Assembly: GCA_009774235.1 (NCBI GenBank)
Contig: VSNJ01000109.1
Location: 1 to 13,872, forward strand
Length of the DNA: 13,872 bases
Direction of reading: 5' to 3'
Source of the DNA: Lachnospiraceae bacterium
GTDB taxonomy: Bacteria > Bacillota > Clostridia > Lachnospirales > Lachnospiraceae
A model generated the notes under the pieces. That model was not told the DNA's origin and did not search any database. It worked only from the letters and a program-made list of their open reading frames with translations. Below, piece after piece: positions 7,041-13,721 of the stretch (within the stretch, counting starts at the first letter, position 1; each line of letters opens with the position of its first letter). The translations under genes and the position numbers were made by a program.

Positions 7041-7176
7041 GAAAGACTTCCAGGCAGGAAGACATGTCTGCATGATTATATCTTTATATGCAAACATGAT
7101 GAATGGTATATGGGCAGATATGTTTATGTGAAAAAGTGCAGGCATGTAGATTGTTTTTCATTACTGCAGATTTATA
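7041..7176 (+). repeat. 136-bp direct repeat, copy 2
   Basis: Abuts copy 1 and carries the same ordered words at an offset of exactly 136. Similarity fades over the last seven bases. Confidence 0.8.
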
Positions 7177-7375
7177 TGCAGACAAGCAGATACTTTTACA
7201 TAATTACCTGCTGGTATGTAAACAAGCAGATATGTTTGCAGGTAATAAGGAAGACTTCCAAACAGGATGACATGTTTATATGATTATTTGCCTGTATGTA
7301 GCAATAATTATAAGTTTTCATGTAGACAGGTAGATATTGTTACTTGGTTTCTTGTAAACAGAAGGGAGGAAATTT

Positions 7376-8143
7376 ATGAAAATTGTTTCAATATCAAATA
7401 TTAAAGGAGGAGTAGGCAAAACAACAACTGCTGCTGTATTGGCAGTTGGTCTGGCTGAAAAAGGCTATAGGGTATTATTAATAGACAGTGACCCACAGAC
7501 GAACCTGACTATGTGTTTTTTACAAGAACAGACAGATGAGCTTTCAAGCTTATATGATATTTATGGTGATGGTGAATCTATTGATGATGTAAAAGTACCA
7601 GTAAGGGATAACATGGATTTAGTTATTGGTGATTTTGAATTGTGCAATGCTGATATGCAGTTCACAAAAGCTGGCAGGTTGAAAATGCTCAAAAAGGCGA
7701 TTAAAAGCATTGGTACAGAATATGATTTTATTGTTATAGATACACCACCAAATTTAGGAATATTGTCACTGAATGCCTTCATAGCCAGTAATTATGTGCT
7801 TGTACCCATGACCGTAGACTCTTTTTCGCTTAAGGGTGTCAGGCTGCTAAAGGAAACATTGGGTGATGTGAAAGATGAAACAGAAAAGGAGCTGCCTGTT
7901 GCTGGTATTCTACTGACACGGTACAACAGCAGGACAAATGTATCAAAACTATTGGAAAAATCGTTAAATTCTGCTGCTACACTTTTGGATACAGAACTGT
8001 TTAAAAGCAGGATCAGACAGGCTGTTGTAGTACAGGAAAGCCAGATTGCTAAAGAAGATTTGTTTTCCTATTCACCTAATGCAAAGGTTGCAGAAGATTA
8101 TAAAGGATTCATTGATGAATTCCTAGAAAGGGTTGGTGGATGA
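7376..8143 (+). CDS. parA: ParA-family partition ATPase (Soj/ParF-like)
   Basis: A 255-residue partition ATPase that binds DNA non-specifically in its ATP form and moves the element's centromere complex. It has the deviant Walker A KGGVGKTT (residues 10-17, signature Lys10 and Lys15), the A' motif IDSDPQTN (36-43) and Walker B DFIVIDTPPN (Asp122). The C-terminal half has the usual SLKGVRLLKET and GILLTRYNSRT segments. It lacks the N-terminal helix-turn-helix domain of P1-type ParA, so it belongs to the short class (Soj, ParF). AAGGGAGG lies six bases before the ATG. Its stop overlaps the next start (ATGA), so the two are translationally coupled. The repeats directly upstream are the probable centromere and the site of autoregulation. 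Confidence 0.93.
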   Translation: MKIVSISNIKGGVGKTTTAAVLAVGLAEKGYRVLLIDSDPQTNLTMCFLQEQTDELSSLYDIYGDGESIDDVKVPVRDNMDLVIGDFELCNADMQFTKAGRLKMLKKAIKSIGTEYDFIVIDTPPNLGILSLNAFIASNYVLVPMTVDSFSLKGVRLLKETLGDVKDETEKELPVAGILLTRYNSRTNVSKLLEKSLNSAATLLDTELFKSRIRQAVVVQESQIAKEDLFSYSPNAKVAEDYKGFIDEFLERVGG

Positions 8144-8568
8144 GCATGGGAAATATAAACATGAAACTGATGCAGGGAATAGACGAAACTGAAAACCAGT
8201 TGCAAAAAGAAAAACAGACACCAAAAACAGAAGAAGCAGTGAGGAAGGAAACAGAAAACAGAGATACCAAAGAAACTGATAGAAAGCCTCAGAAAGCAGT
8301 GAAACAGCTAAGGACAAAGAAAAATACAGGGATGAGAAAAAACAGTGAAAAGGAAACTGATAAAATGCTGAAGAAACAGGTGTTTTCCTTCAGGGCACTT
8401 ATTAAAGATATAAGTATATGGAGAGCATATGCAGTTGCATCTGGAAAGAGCATGGAAGATATCTGCAATGCTGCAATGAATGAATATATCAAGAAGCATA
8501 AACTGGCAGATATTGAACAGGCAATATTTGAAGCTTTAAAGACCAGAGATGGAATTGGCAATGGATAG
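8140..8568 (+). CDS. Ribbon-helix-helix centromere-binding protein (ParG-like ParB)
   Basis: The 142-residue partner of ParA. The start overlaps the parA stop as ATGA. Residues about 1-80 are a highly charged, low-complexity tail (Lys, Glu and Thr rich, e.g. KEKQTPKTEEAVRKETE) predicted to be disordered. Residues about 82-125 look like a ribbon-helix-helix fold: a strand VFSFRALIKD, helix SIWRAYAVASG, a turn GKSMED and helix ICNAAMNEYIKKHK, with a final helix after it. RHH proteins of this kind (ParG, omega) bind short repeats upstream of parA and repress the operon, while their flexible N-terminus stimulates ParA. The tail here is longer than in ParG, whose whole length is 76 residues. Assignment rests on position and C-terminal pattern. 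Confidence 0.75.
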   Translation: MSMGNINMKLMQGIDETENQLQKEKQTPKTEEAVRKETENRDTKETDRKPQKAVKQLRTKKNTGMRKNSEKETDKMLKKQVFSFRALIKDISIWRAYAVASGKSMEDICNAAMNEYIKKHKLADIEQAIFEALKTRDGIGNG

Positions 8569-8731
8569 TAAGGATGGAGATGTTAATGTTAGTCCAGAAG
8601 AAGAGAAAATGGTGGAGAATCTTTGGGTTGCATGTAGATATGCAGGTATGTCTGTATGCAGAATTGTAACTAGGCATTGGCTGTTCTTCCTTTTTTTAAG
8701 ACAGCAAAATAATAAGATGGGATCTGTATAG
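8561..8731 (+). CDS. Small unknown protein coupled to the partition operon
   Basis: A 56-residue frame whose ATG (8561) overlaps the end of the RHH gene (stop 8566-8568), so it could be translated by coupling. An upstream in-frame ATG at 8549 is also possible. The N-terminal half is acidic (SPEEEKMVENLW), and the C-terminal half has a short hydrophobic run (HWLFFLFL) ending in QQNNKMGSV. I recognise no family. A terminator follows directly, which makes this the last frame of the parA transcript. Confidence 0.4.
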   Translation: MDSKDGDVNVSPEEEKMVENLWVACRYAGMSVCRIVTRHWLFFLFLRQQNNKMGSV

Positions 8732-8750
8732 CAAATCTCATCTTAATTTT
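8714..8750 (+). terminator. Terminator of the parA operon
   Basis: Stem AAGATGGGAT/ATCTCATCTT (8714-8723, 8735-8744, one G-T pair) followed by AATTTT. It lies between two converging transcription units. Confidence 0.65.
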
Positions 8751-8783
8751 GATGTCTGGACTTTATAGTTTTTGCTAAAGGGA

Positions 8784-9425
8784 TTAAAATAGCATTTTTG
8801 AGCATGTGTCAAATCCTAACAGCATGAGTCTTGGAAGAAAGTCATTCTGGACATATTCTATTAGTGATTTCAGCCATTCCTGCTCATTTTCTCCCATTTC
8901 ACTGGTAACAATAATCTGTGTATTGAAAAACATACTGCCCTTGAGCTGGTATATGCCACCGCCTGTTTTTTCGATGTTTATCCCTGATTCTTTCAAGTTA
9001 TCAAATAAATGTTGTGGCATGTCTCTGCTGGCTATAGTCATGGTAACATCGTTTGCCTTAATCATATCGTCTTCAATTCCACTTGCTTTGTACAGGCTTG
9101 TATATGCTAATGATTTATAAAGGTGGTCAATATCCAGTTCACCATCTAAACAGGTGTAATCAATTATGTTATGCCCTTGGAAAATTTTCCCTATATTATT
9201 CTGTATTTCAATGTCTGCTGATTTGATTATGGCAAGCAGAAATGCAGCGACAGGCCGCATATACATACAGTTGCCCGGATTAAAACCAGTATTAATATCC
9301 TTTCTTGAAAGTTCGATTTTAAGCACATCGCAGTAAACAGTGTTTTCTTTTGCTATATTCATATTTGCATCTTCCTTTCCTTCGTTTGTGGAAGTTTTTG
9401 CATTTACCTGCAGTTTTATATTCAT
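8784..9425 (-). CDS. Rpn-like PD-(D/E)XK-family protein, apparently without catalytic residues
   Basis: The middle and C-terminus resemble a family of Lachnospiraceae proteins I remember, related to Rpn/PD-(D/E)XK nucleases and reading roughly IENEIGKIFRKHNIIEYKSP...IDTFFKTLGYASLYKSYG...QIIVTKEL. Here the matching parts are IQNNIGKIFQGHNIIDYTCL, LDIDHLYKSLAYTSLYKASG and FNTQIIVTSEMGENEQEWLKSL. The family's ENE and E-x-K positions, my assumed catalytic residues, read QNN and D-Y-T. The start is uncertain. ATG 9425 is 18 bases after GAGGAGGA (9444-9451), TTG 9440 is only three bases after it, and ATG 9362 (MNIAKEN) has a GGAAG at good spacing. It is transcribed against both neighbours, alone. 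Function unknown. Confidence 0.6.
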   Translation of the reverse strand: MNIKLQVNAKTSTNEGKEDANMNIAKENTVYCDVLKIELSRKDINTGFNPGNCMYMRPVAAFLLAIIKSADIEIQNNIGKIFQGHNIIDYTCLDGELDIDHLYKSLAYTSLYKASGIEDDMIKANDVTMTIASRDMPQHLFDNLKESGINIEKTGGGIYQLKGSMFFNTQIIVTSEMGENEQEWLKSLIEYVQNDFLPRLMLLGFDTCSKMLF

Positions 9426-9518
9426 AGTGGCAAATAACAAAAATCCTCCTCTTATTATTTGTATCAAATAAAATATGAATTATTTTTAGGAATGAAAATT
9501 TTATTGATGTATCATCAG

Positions 9519-9536
9519 TTTTGCATTTCTGCAAAA
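9519..9536. repeat. Inverted repeat TTTTGCA-4-TGCAAAA
   Basis: A perfect dyad with 7-bp arms in the divergent region between the Rpn-like gene (minus) and the gene starting at 9629 (plus). It resembles the TTTTTGCAAAAA palindrome upstream of the 5077 gene. Possible operator. Confidence 0.35.
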
Positions 9537-9628
9537 TTTTAAAAGGGAAAATTTATTATACAATGTATCCATGCAAAAAAAGATATATTACATGGCTGGG
9601 GCTAAAGCCAGCAAAGAAAGGAGGGAAG

Positions 9629-10009
9629 ATGCTTTCATTTTTGTTTAATCAAATAAAGAAAAGGGTTGATAAGAAAACCAGCAGATTACCAGATACAGAA
9701 CATGGACATGAACCAGTGAGTGGGCATGAATGTAAAGCGAAAGAAGCTGCTGGCATGGGCTTAGAGGATATGGTCCATCTGGTCTACATTATGGATGCAT
9801 ACCGGCAATTAAATATAACATGTTGTGGTGAGGAGATAATGATGGGTTTTGATGAAGGATGCATCGGGGCATTAAGCAGGATTTATAGAGTGATTGAGCA
9901 CAATGCCTGTGCAGATATGAGAAAAAAGGATTTTAAGAAAGGGGATAAAATCCTGCTGGATACTTCCTTAACGGCAGAGGAAAGAGCAAAGAAATTACTT
10001 GGAAAGTAA
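9629..10009 (+). CDS. Unknown 126-residue protein
   Basis: The frame is open from 9521, but the ATG at 9629 (MLSFLFNQIKKRV) is chosen because AGGAGG (9619-9624) lies just before it, with a rather short four-base spacing. The N-terminal 45 residues are basic, then polar with several His (EHGHEPVSGHE). The C-terminal 80 residues (LEDMVHLVYIMDAYRQLNIT, IGALSRIYRVIEHNAC, LTAEERAKKLLGK) look all-helical. No signal peptide or family is recognised. It is the first of three or four consecutive plus-strand genes and is followed 42 bases later by another small gene, so it is probably part of one operon with 10052 and 10343. Confidence 0.65.
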   Translation: MLSFLFNQIKKRVDKKTSRLPDTEHGHEPVSGHECKAKEAAGMGLEDMVHLVYIMDAYRQLNITCCGEEIMMGFDEGCIGALSRIYRVIEHNACADMRKKDFKKGDKILLDTSLTAEERAKKLLGK

Positions 10010-10051
10010 CCAAAATAAAAACCAGGAAGAAAGGAGGGTTTCGTAGATAAT

Positions 10052-10312
10052 ATGGCTGGAGGAAAAATAACACAAAAAGAGAAGGAGGCAGCAATAAGCC
10101 TGTTAATCACAGTTTTTGAAATGCATAATAAGGAAAGGCTGCTTAATAAGGCTTTGGATGATTTTTTGTGCTGCTATGGGGAGGAGATACCTGAATGGCT
10201 TCAATGCTTATATGAGCATTTTGCAGGTTGTGATAACAATGGGATACAGATGCAGGTAATCAAGCAGTTCGCAGAAAACCACAATCTGGAAATAAAGGAT
10301 GGTTCCAAATAA
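10052..10312 (+). CDS. Unknown 86-residue protein
   Basis: A short soluble protein, predicted mostly helical (TQKEKEAAISLLITVFEMHN, then LLNKALDDFLCCYGEEIPEW). No known motif is seen. An AAGGAGGG lies 14 bases upstream of the ATG, a long spacing that leaves the start somewhat open. It sits between the 126-residue gene and the SfsA-like gene with gaps of 42 and 30 bases and no terminator, consistent with one transcript. Confidence 0.65.
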   Translation: MAGGKITQKEKEAAISLLITVFEMHNKERLLNKALDDFLCCYGEEIPEWLQCLYEHFAGCDNNGIQMQVIKQFAENHNLEIKDGSK

Positions 10313-10342
10313 AAATATTAGTAAAAATAGGAGAGGAGATGC

Positions 10343-11047
10343 ATGATGGAAAAATTCAGATTTGGCAAAAAACTGCAGGAAGCAGTTTTGAGAAGGCAGG
10401 AAGGACAACAGCCAGCAATTATCATTGATGGAAAAGAAATGAAGGTGAGGAATCCTGTTTTTATGGGAAATAAGATGAGGGATGTTCCCTGTTTAGTAGA
10501 AAGGGATAACAAGACTGGAAATACAGGATATACTGTTGTGGCAGTTTCATCCGGTAATGTAGATAAAAAAGATAAAGAATGGATTTGCACCAGTCCTGTA
10601 TTATTAGAACAGGCAATTTGCTTCTTCATAGAAAACCATCAAATGGAGAGTATGTCAGGAACTTGCAGATGTGCCAGCAGATTAGCAGATGCAAGGGATT
10701 CAGGTTTTGACCTGGAAACAGGAAATGCAATGGTTGAAATAAAAATCCCTTTGGCTGTGCCAGATGGAACAGATAACTTTATATGGAAAGGTTTCTACCA
10801 CATTGTAAGGCAGATGGCTGGATATTGCAGCAGCTCCTATTGCGAAGATAAAGGGAAAAGAAACATACTGCTTACAATTTATCAGCATGGAACAAAGCAT
10901 ATATTTGCTATGGTTGATGAAAATACAAAAAAAGAATTAGAAAAGGCTGTCAGTATGGGGATTGAATTCTGGATGGCTGAAACAAAGACAGAAGAAGATG
11001 GGATAAGCCTGCTTGGGTATTGGGATTATACAGATAAAATTCTGTAG
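10343..11047 (+). CDS. SfsA-like DNA/RNA nuclease
   Basis: A 234-residue protein whose order of motifs follows SfsA. The N-terminal OB-like part (QQPAIIIDGKEMKVRNPVFM) corresponds to SfsA's 'ADVxLDDGxxITxHCPNTGxM'. A PD-(D/E)XK core has Asp123, Glu132 and Lys134 in FDLETGNAMVEIKIPLAV, corresponding to SfsA 'SRIDFxLE...CYVEVKSVTL'. Then KGFYHIVRQM stands for 'RGxKHLxEL' and NILLTIYQHG for the following strand. SfsA is a nuclease once named for sugar fermentation stimulation; its physiological role is unclear. The catalytic triad appears present here, unlike in the Rpn-like gene. The start ATG 10343 follows AGGAGAGGAG at 10330-10339; the ATG at 10346 is also possible. The distant match is by eye only. 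Confidence 0.6.
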   Translation: MMEKFRFGKKLQEAVLRRQEGQQPAIIIDGKEMKVRNPVFMGNKMRDVPCLVERDNKTGNTGYTVVAVSSGNVDKKDKEWICTSPVLLEQAICFFIENHQMESMSGTCRCASRLADARDSGFDLETGNAMVEIKIPLAVPDGTDNFIWKGFYHIVRQMAGYCSSSYCEDKGKRNILLTIYQHGTKHIFAMVDENTKKELEKAVSMGIEFWMAETKTEEDGISLLGYWDYTDKIL

Positions 11048-11175
11048 AGCTGGAAATATAAAGCTGGAACATTATTTTAACCATGCCATTGTATTTACAC
11101 ATTAAGGTATTTTTGCTAAAAGCATAGCAATCCAGGATATGCTGCATTAAAGATGAAGGGAGGTAAGATAATAAA

Positions 11176-11907
11176 ATGGATGAACGATTAAAAGAGATTG
11201 TGGATCATTTTGAAACCATGAAAATTGGGCTTGATGAAACTTTCAGATTTCATTGCACAATGTGTGGCAAATGTTGCATAAATAGGGAAGATATTCTGTT
11301 ATCGCCTAAAGATATTTATGGCATATCAAAAGAATTGGGCATAAAACCAGAGAAGATGTTTGAACAATATTGTGAAGTATATATAGGACCAGACTCTAAA
11401 GTGCCGGTTGTCAGATTAAAACCAAGAGGTTCAGTAAAAAGGTGTCCATTATTAAAAAACAGAAAGTGCATGGTACACAAGGCAAAACCAACAGTCTGTG
11501 CGATGTTTCCACTTGGAAGGTGTATAGTTGCGGCCAATCCAGAAGAAGGTCTCAAGGATATCAGCAAGGGTCAGTTCCAGTACATTTTTAATAATCCTGG
11601 GTGTGGCGATGCTTCAGAAACACATACAGCCAGGGAATACTTGGAATCTTTTGGGATTCCTGTTGAGGATAATTTTTTCATAAAATGGCAGCAGACTGTA
11701 TTGGAAATGGGGAATATTTTCCGAAAACTTGAAAAGACTGTGAGCAATGAAACCATGGAGCTGGTCTGGAGGGCAGCTTTTATTGGATTGTATTTGCACT
11801 ATGAAACCGAAAAAGACTTCATGCCACAGTTTGATAGCAATGTCAAAAATTTTTTTGATATGCTCCATTCAGTTTTTCCAGAGGGAGGGGATAAAACAGT
11901 AACATAA
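11176..11907 (+). CDS. YkgJ-type cysteine cluster protein
   Basis: A 243-residue soluble protein with the CxxCxxCC signature (CTMCGKCC) near residue 30 and further conserved cysteines in KRCPLLKNRKCMVH and KPTVCAMFPLGRC. This is the arrangement of the YkgJ/UPF0153 (CxxCxxCC) family, proposed to bind zinc or an iron-sulfur cluster; the biological role of the family is not established. The C-terminal third (DNFFIKWQQTVLEMGNIFRK and beyond) is helical. AAGGGAGG lies 12 bases before the ATG. A 128-base gap separates it from the SfsA-like gene, so it may have its own promoter. All cluster cysteines look intact. Confidence 0.85.
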   Translation: MDERLKEIVDHFETMKIGLDETFRFHCTMCGKCCINREDILLSPKDIYGISKELGIKPEKMFEQYCEVYIGPDSKVPVVRLKPRGSVKRCPLLKNRKCMVHKAKPTVCAMFPLGRCIVAANPEEGLKDISKGQFQYIFNNPGCGDASETHTAREYLESFGIPVEDNFFIKWQQTVLEMGNIFRKLEKTVSNETMELVWRAAFIGLYLHYETEKDFMPQFDSNVKNFFDMLHSVFPEGGDKTVT

Positions 11908-11959
11908 GATAAATGTATATGGCAAAAGAGTCTGTTTAACCAGCTGGCAATGGCTGCAG

Positions 11960-12008
11960 ACATGGGAAAAGTCTTGGAAAAATATTATTCACAGGGCTTT
12001 TTCCATGT
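11960..12008 (+). terminator. Weak hairpin downstream of the YkgJ-like gene
   Basis: ACATGGGAAAAG (11960-11971) can pair with CTTTTTCCATGT (11997-12008) with one G-T pair and a 25-base loop. No proper T run follows, so termination is only possible. Confidence 0.3.
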
Positions 12009-12058
12009 TTCTGGACTTTCCCGGGACTAATAATGCTATAAAAAATTTTTTAAATGTG

Positions 12059-12086
12059 TTGACAAAAATAGGAAATGTGGTAAAAT
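12059..12086 (+). promoter_or_regulatory. Strong sigma-A promoter of the integrase
   Basis: Consensus TTGACA (12059-12064), 16 bases, then TAAAAT (12081-12086) preceded by TGG, an extended -10. It lies about 300 bases upstream of the integrase start. Confidence 0.75.
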
Positions 12087-12089
12087 AAA

Positions 12090-12389
12090 TACACAATTAA
12101 ATATTGGCATGAACTTCTTAGTTAGTATATATAGTACTAGCACTATCTATTACAGGATGTAATAGCAGAGAAAATGTCAGGGTTATAAACCAGAATGATG
12201 TTTGGTTTTAATTCGGTTGCTTTTTTGCTGTTGCTGTAAATGGATTAGTAGCTAGTTTTTTTATTGGCAATTCTGCTTAACCGTTTAAAATCCCAAACAA
12301 AATAAAAAGGATTCAACATCAGAAGATGCATAGTCCAGATGCCGGAGCTGGCAGATAAGCTGGTGGCATTGGTTAAGGAGGCGGATTGT
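12090..12389 (+). other. About 300-base leader of the integrase gene
   Basis: Between the promoter and the integrase start. It holds a 17-codon frame from 12111 (MNFLVSIYSTSTIYYRM, stop TAA) without a clear ribosome binding site. A dyad CTATTAC-AGGAT-GTAATAG overlaps the end of that frame (about 12147-12165). A short stem AAACCA/TGGTTT is followed by TTTTAATT. The last part (from about 12309) is open in the integrase frame. Together this could be an attenuated or regulated leader, perhaps with arm sites for the integrase. Confidence 0.35.
12375..12381 (+). promoter_or_regulatory. Ribosome binding site that fixes the integrase start
   Basis: AAGGAGG with eight bases before the ATG at 12390. 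It lies inside the longer frame that begins at the ATG 12339, which has no such site. Confidence 0.8.
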
Positions 12390-13721
12390 ATGGCGAAAAA
12401 TGCTGACACTGGTTTGAAACAGCTGCCAAATGGCAACTGGGCCTACAGGGTGACTTATACCTGGGATGGCAAAAAGAGGGATACTTCCATCCGTCTGGAT
12501 GGGAACGGGCAGCCGTTTAAAAGGAAAGCTGATGCCAGAAGGGCAAGGGATAAGAAATTAATGGAGCTGAGGACACATAAAGAAACAGGGCTTACAGGCT
12601 GCCGGCTAAAGGATATATGGGAATGCTATTTACAGAAGGATGCACCTGCAAAAGCCCCTGCAACTGTAAAAAAATATTCTTCTTTATGGAACCGGCACAT
12701 AAAAGAAAAGTTTGGTGACAGGTATATAAATGAGCTTACAGTTTCAGATATTAGTGTATATCTTTGTGAATTGTATAATAGTGGCCTTTCATGGAAATAT
12801 GTTGAAAGCTTTTTGAAATTATTTAACCAGCTGTATAAGTTTGCATACAGTGAAGAAAAAATTGATTCCATAAGGTATAACAGAATGTTTGTTGACAAGG
12901 TTACAAAAATAAAGATGCCTGGCATATCCCAGGAGGATTATGAACAATGTGGCAGAATAGAAACATATAATTCTTATGAAATTAACCAGATCAGCAAAGT
13001 GTTTGGGCAGGGGGACTGTTATACAGCTTTTTTGTTTGGTTATATGTGCGGCCTGAGGATTGCAGAGACTTTTGGGCTTATGTGGGATGATTATAACTGG
13101 GAGACACACCAGATTACAGTGTGCAGGCAGATGGCCAGGGAGGATGGGCAGTTCTGCCTGCGGCCGGTGAAGACATTAAAGAGCAGCAGGGTTATAGATG
13201 TCCCGGATATTTTACATGAAGACCTGCTGCAGAAAATCAGGCAGCAGAAAAAACATCCAACAAGGGAATACCAGATGAGGGCAACAGAAATGGTGCTGGA
13301 TAAAACCAAAAATAAAAAAGTTGTTAAAATATATGGCGGGGATTTTATAAACAGGAAAGCAAATGGGGAACTTTTAACAACCAGTTCAATAAAATATTAT
13401 GCTAGTAAGATAAAAAAGGAAACAGGCATTGGTTTCAGATACCATGCATTGAGGAGGACACACCTGACTTTTCTGGCAAACCAGAACATTCCTGCGGTTG
13501 AAGTGATGAACCGGGCCGGGCATAAGAAATTTGAAACTACAATGAAATATTATGTAAACCGGTCAGAGGAAAGCATGAAACAGCTGGTGGATACACTGAA
13601 TAATATCACAACAGAGGAACAAGTGTATGAAATTACTGATGCAGTTACAGGACAGACCAGACTCGTGAAAGAAAGCGAGTTAATTATGAGGAAAAATATA
13701 GGTGCCCTGATTCCCCATTGA
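12390..13721 (+). CDS. int: Tyrosine recombinase / integrase
   Basis: A site-specific recombinase of 443 residues that would integrate and excise the element. The N-terminus (NGNWAYRVTYTWDGKKRDTS) is an AP2-like, Tn916-type arm-binding domain. Residues about 65-165 form the SAM-like core-binding domain (APATVKKYSSLWNRHIKEKF). The catalytic domain has Arg223 in MCGLRIAETFGL, a Lys in the beta turn VKTLKSSRVIDVP, His352 and Arg355 in YHALRRTH, His378 in RAGHKKF and the nucleophile Tyr387 in TTMKYYVN, so all catalytic positions are present. The start at 12390 is chosen for its ribosome binding site. It is the last gene before the right window edge, where integrases often sit beside an attachment site, but no excisionase gene is seen next to it. 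Confidence 0.93.
   Translation: MAKNADTGLKQLPNGNWAYRVTYTWDGKKRDTSIRLDGNGQPFKRKADARRARDKKLMELRTHKETGLTGCRLKDIWECYLQKDAPAKAPATVKKYSSLWNRHIKEKFGDRYINELTVSDISVYLCELYNSGLSWKYVESFLKLFNQLYKFAYSEEKIDSIRYNRMFVDKVTKIKMPGISQEDYEQCGRIETYNSYEINQISKVFGQGDCYTAFLFGYMCGLRIAETFGLMWDDYNWETHQITVCRQMAREDGQFCLRPVKTLKSSRVIDVPDILHEDLLQKIRQQKKHPTREYQMRATEMVLDKTKNKKVVKIYGGDFINRKANGELLTTSSIKYYASKIKKETGIGFRYHALRRTHLTFLANQNIPAVEVMNRAGHKKFETTMKYYVNRSEESMKQLVDTLNNITTEEQVYEITDAVTGQTRLVKESELIMRKNIGALIPH

Larger units (their letters stand above)
6820..7365. repeat. Iteron- or centromere-like repeat region (candidate parC or origin)
   Basis: About 550 non-coding bases before parA, built from diverged repeats. Two tandem copies of a 136-bp unit start at 6905 and 7041 with GAAAGACTT. 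By eye they differ at about 17 of the first 129 positions. A partial third copy begins at 7249 (GGAAGACTTCC). GCAGATATG occurs at 6978, 7114 and 7226, and related GCAGACAT/GCAGGCAT words are scattered between. The palindrome AGACATGTCT lies in both full copies. CTTGTAAACA occurs at 6871 and 7351. ACAAACAGATACT (6838) recurs as ACAAGCAGATACT (7182). The layout, direct repeats immediately upstream of a parA/RHH operon, matches type Ib partition centromeres. Iterons of a replication origin are the alternative. Confidence 0.75.

Noticed and set aside
6820..7365. Repeats considered as a CRISPR array
   Set aside because: The units are long (136 bp), diverged and without regular repeat-spacer alternation, and there are no cas genes.
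9521..9628. Longer N-terminus for the 126-residue protein
   Set aside because: The early ATGs lack a ribosome binding site, and one lies inside a dyad. AGGAGG just before 9629 marks the likely start.
10318..10629. Minus-strand frame opposite the SfsA-like gene
   Set aside because: It overlaps a better supported gene, and no start signal or recognisable protein is present.
12339..12389. Upstream ATG giving the integrase 17 extra residues
   Set aside because: It has no ribosome binding site, while AAGGAGG at 12375-12381 is ideally placed for the ATG at 12390.
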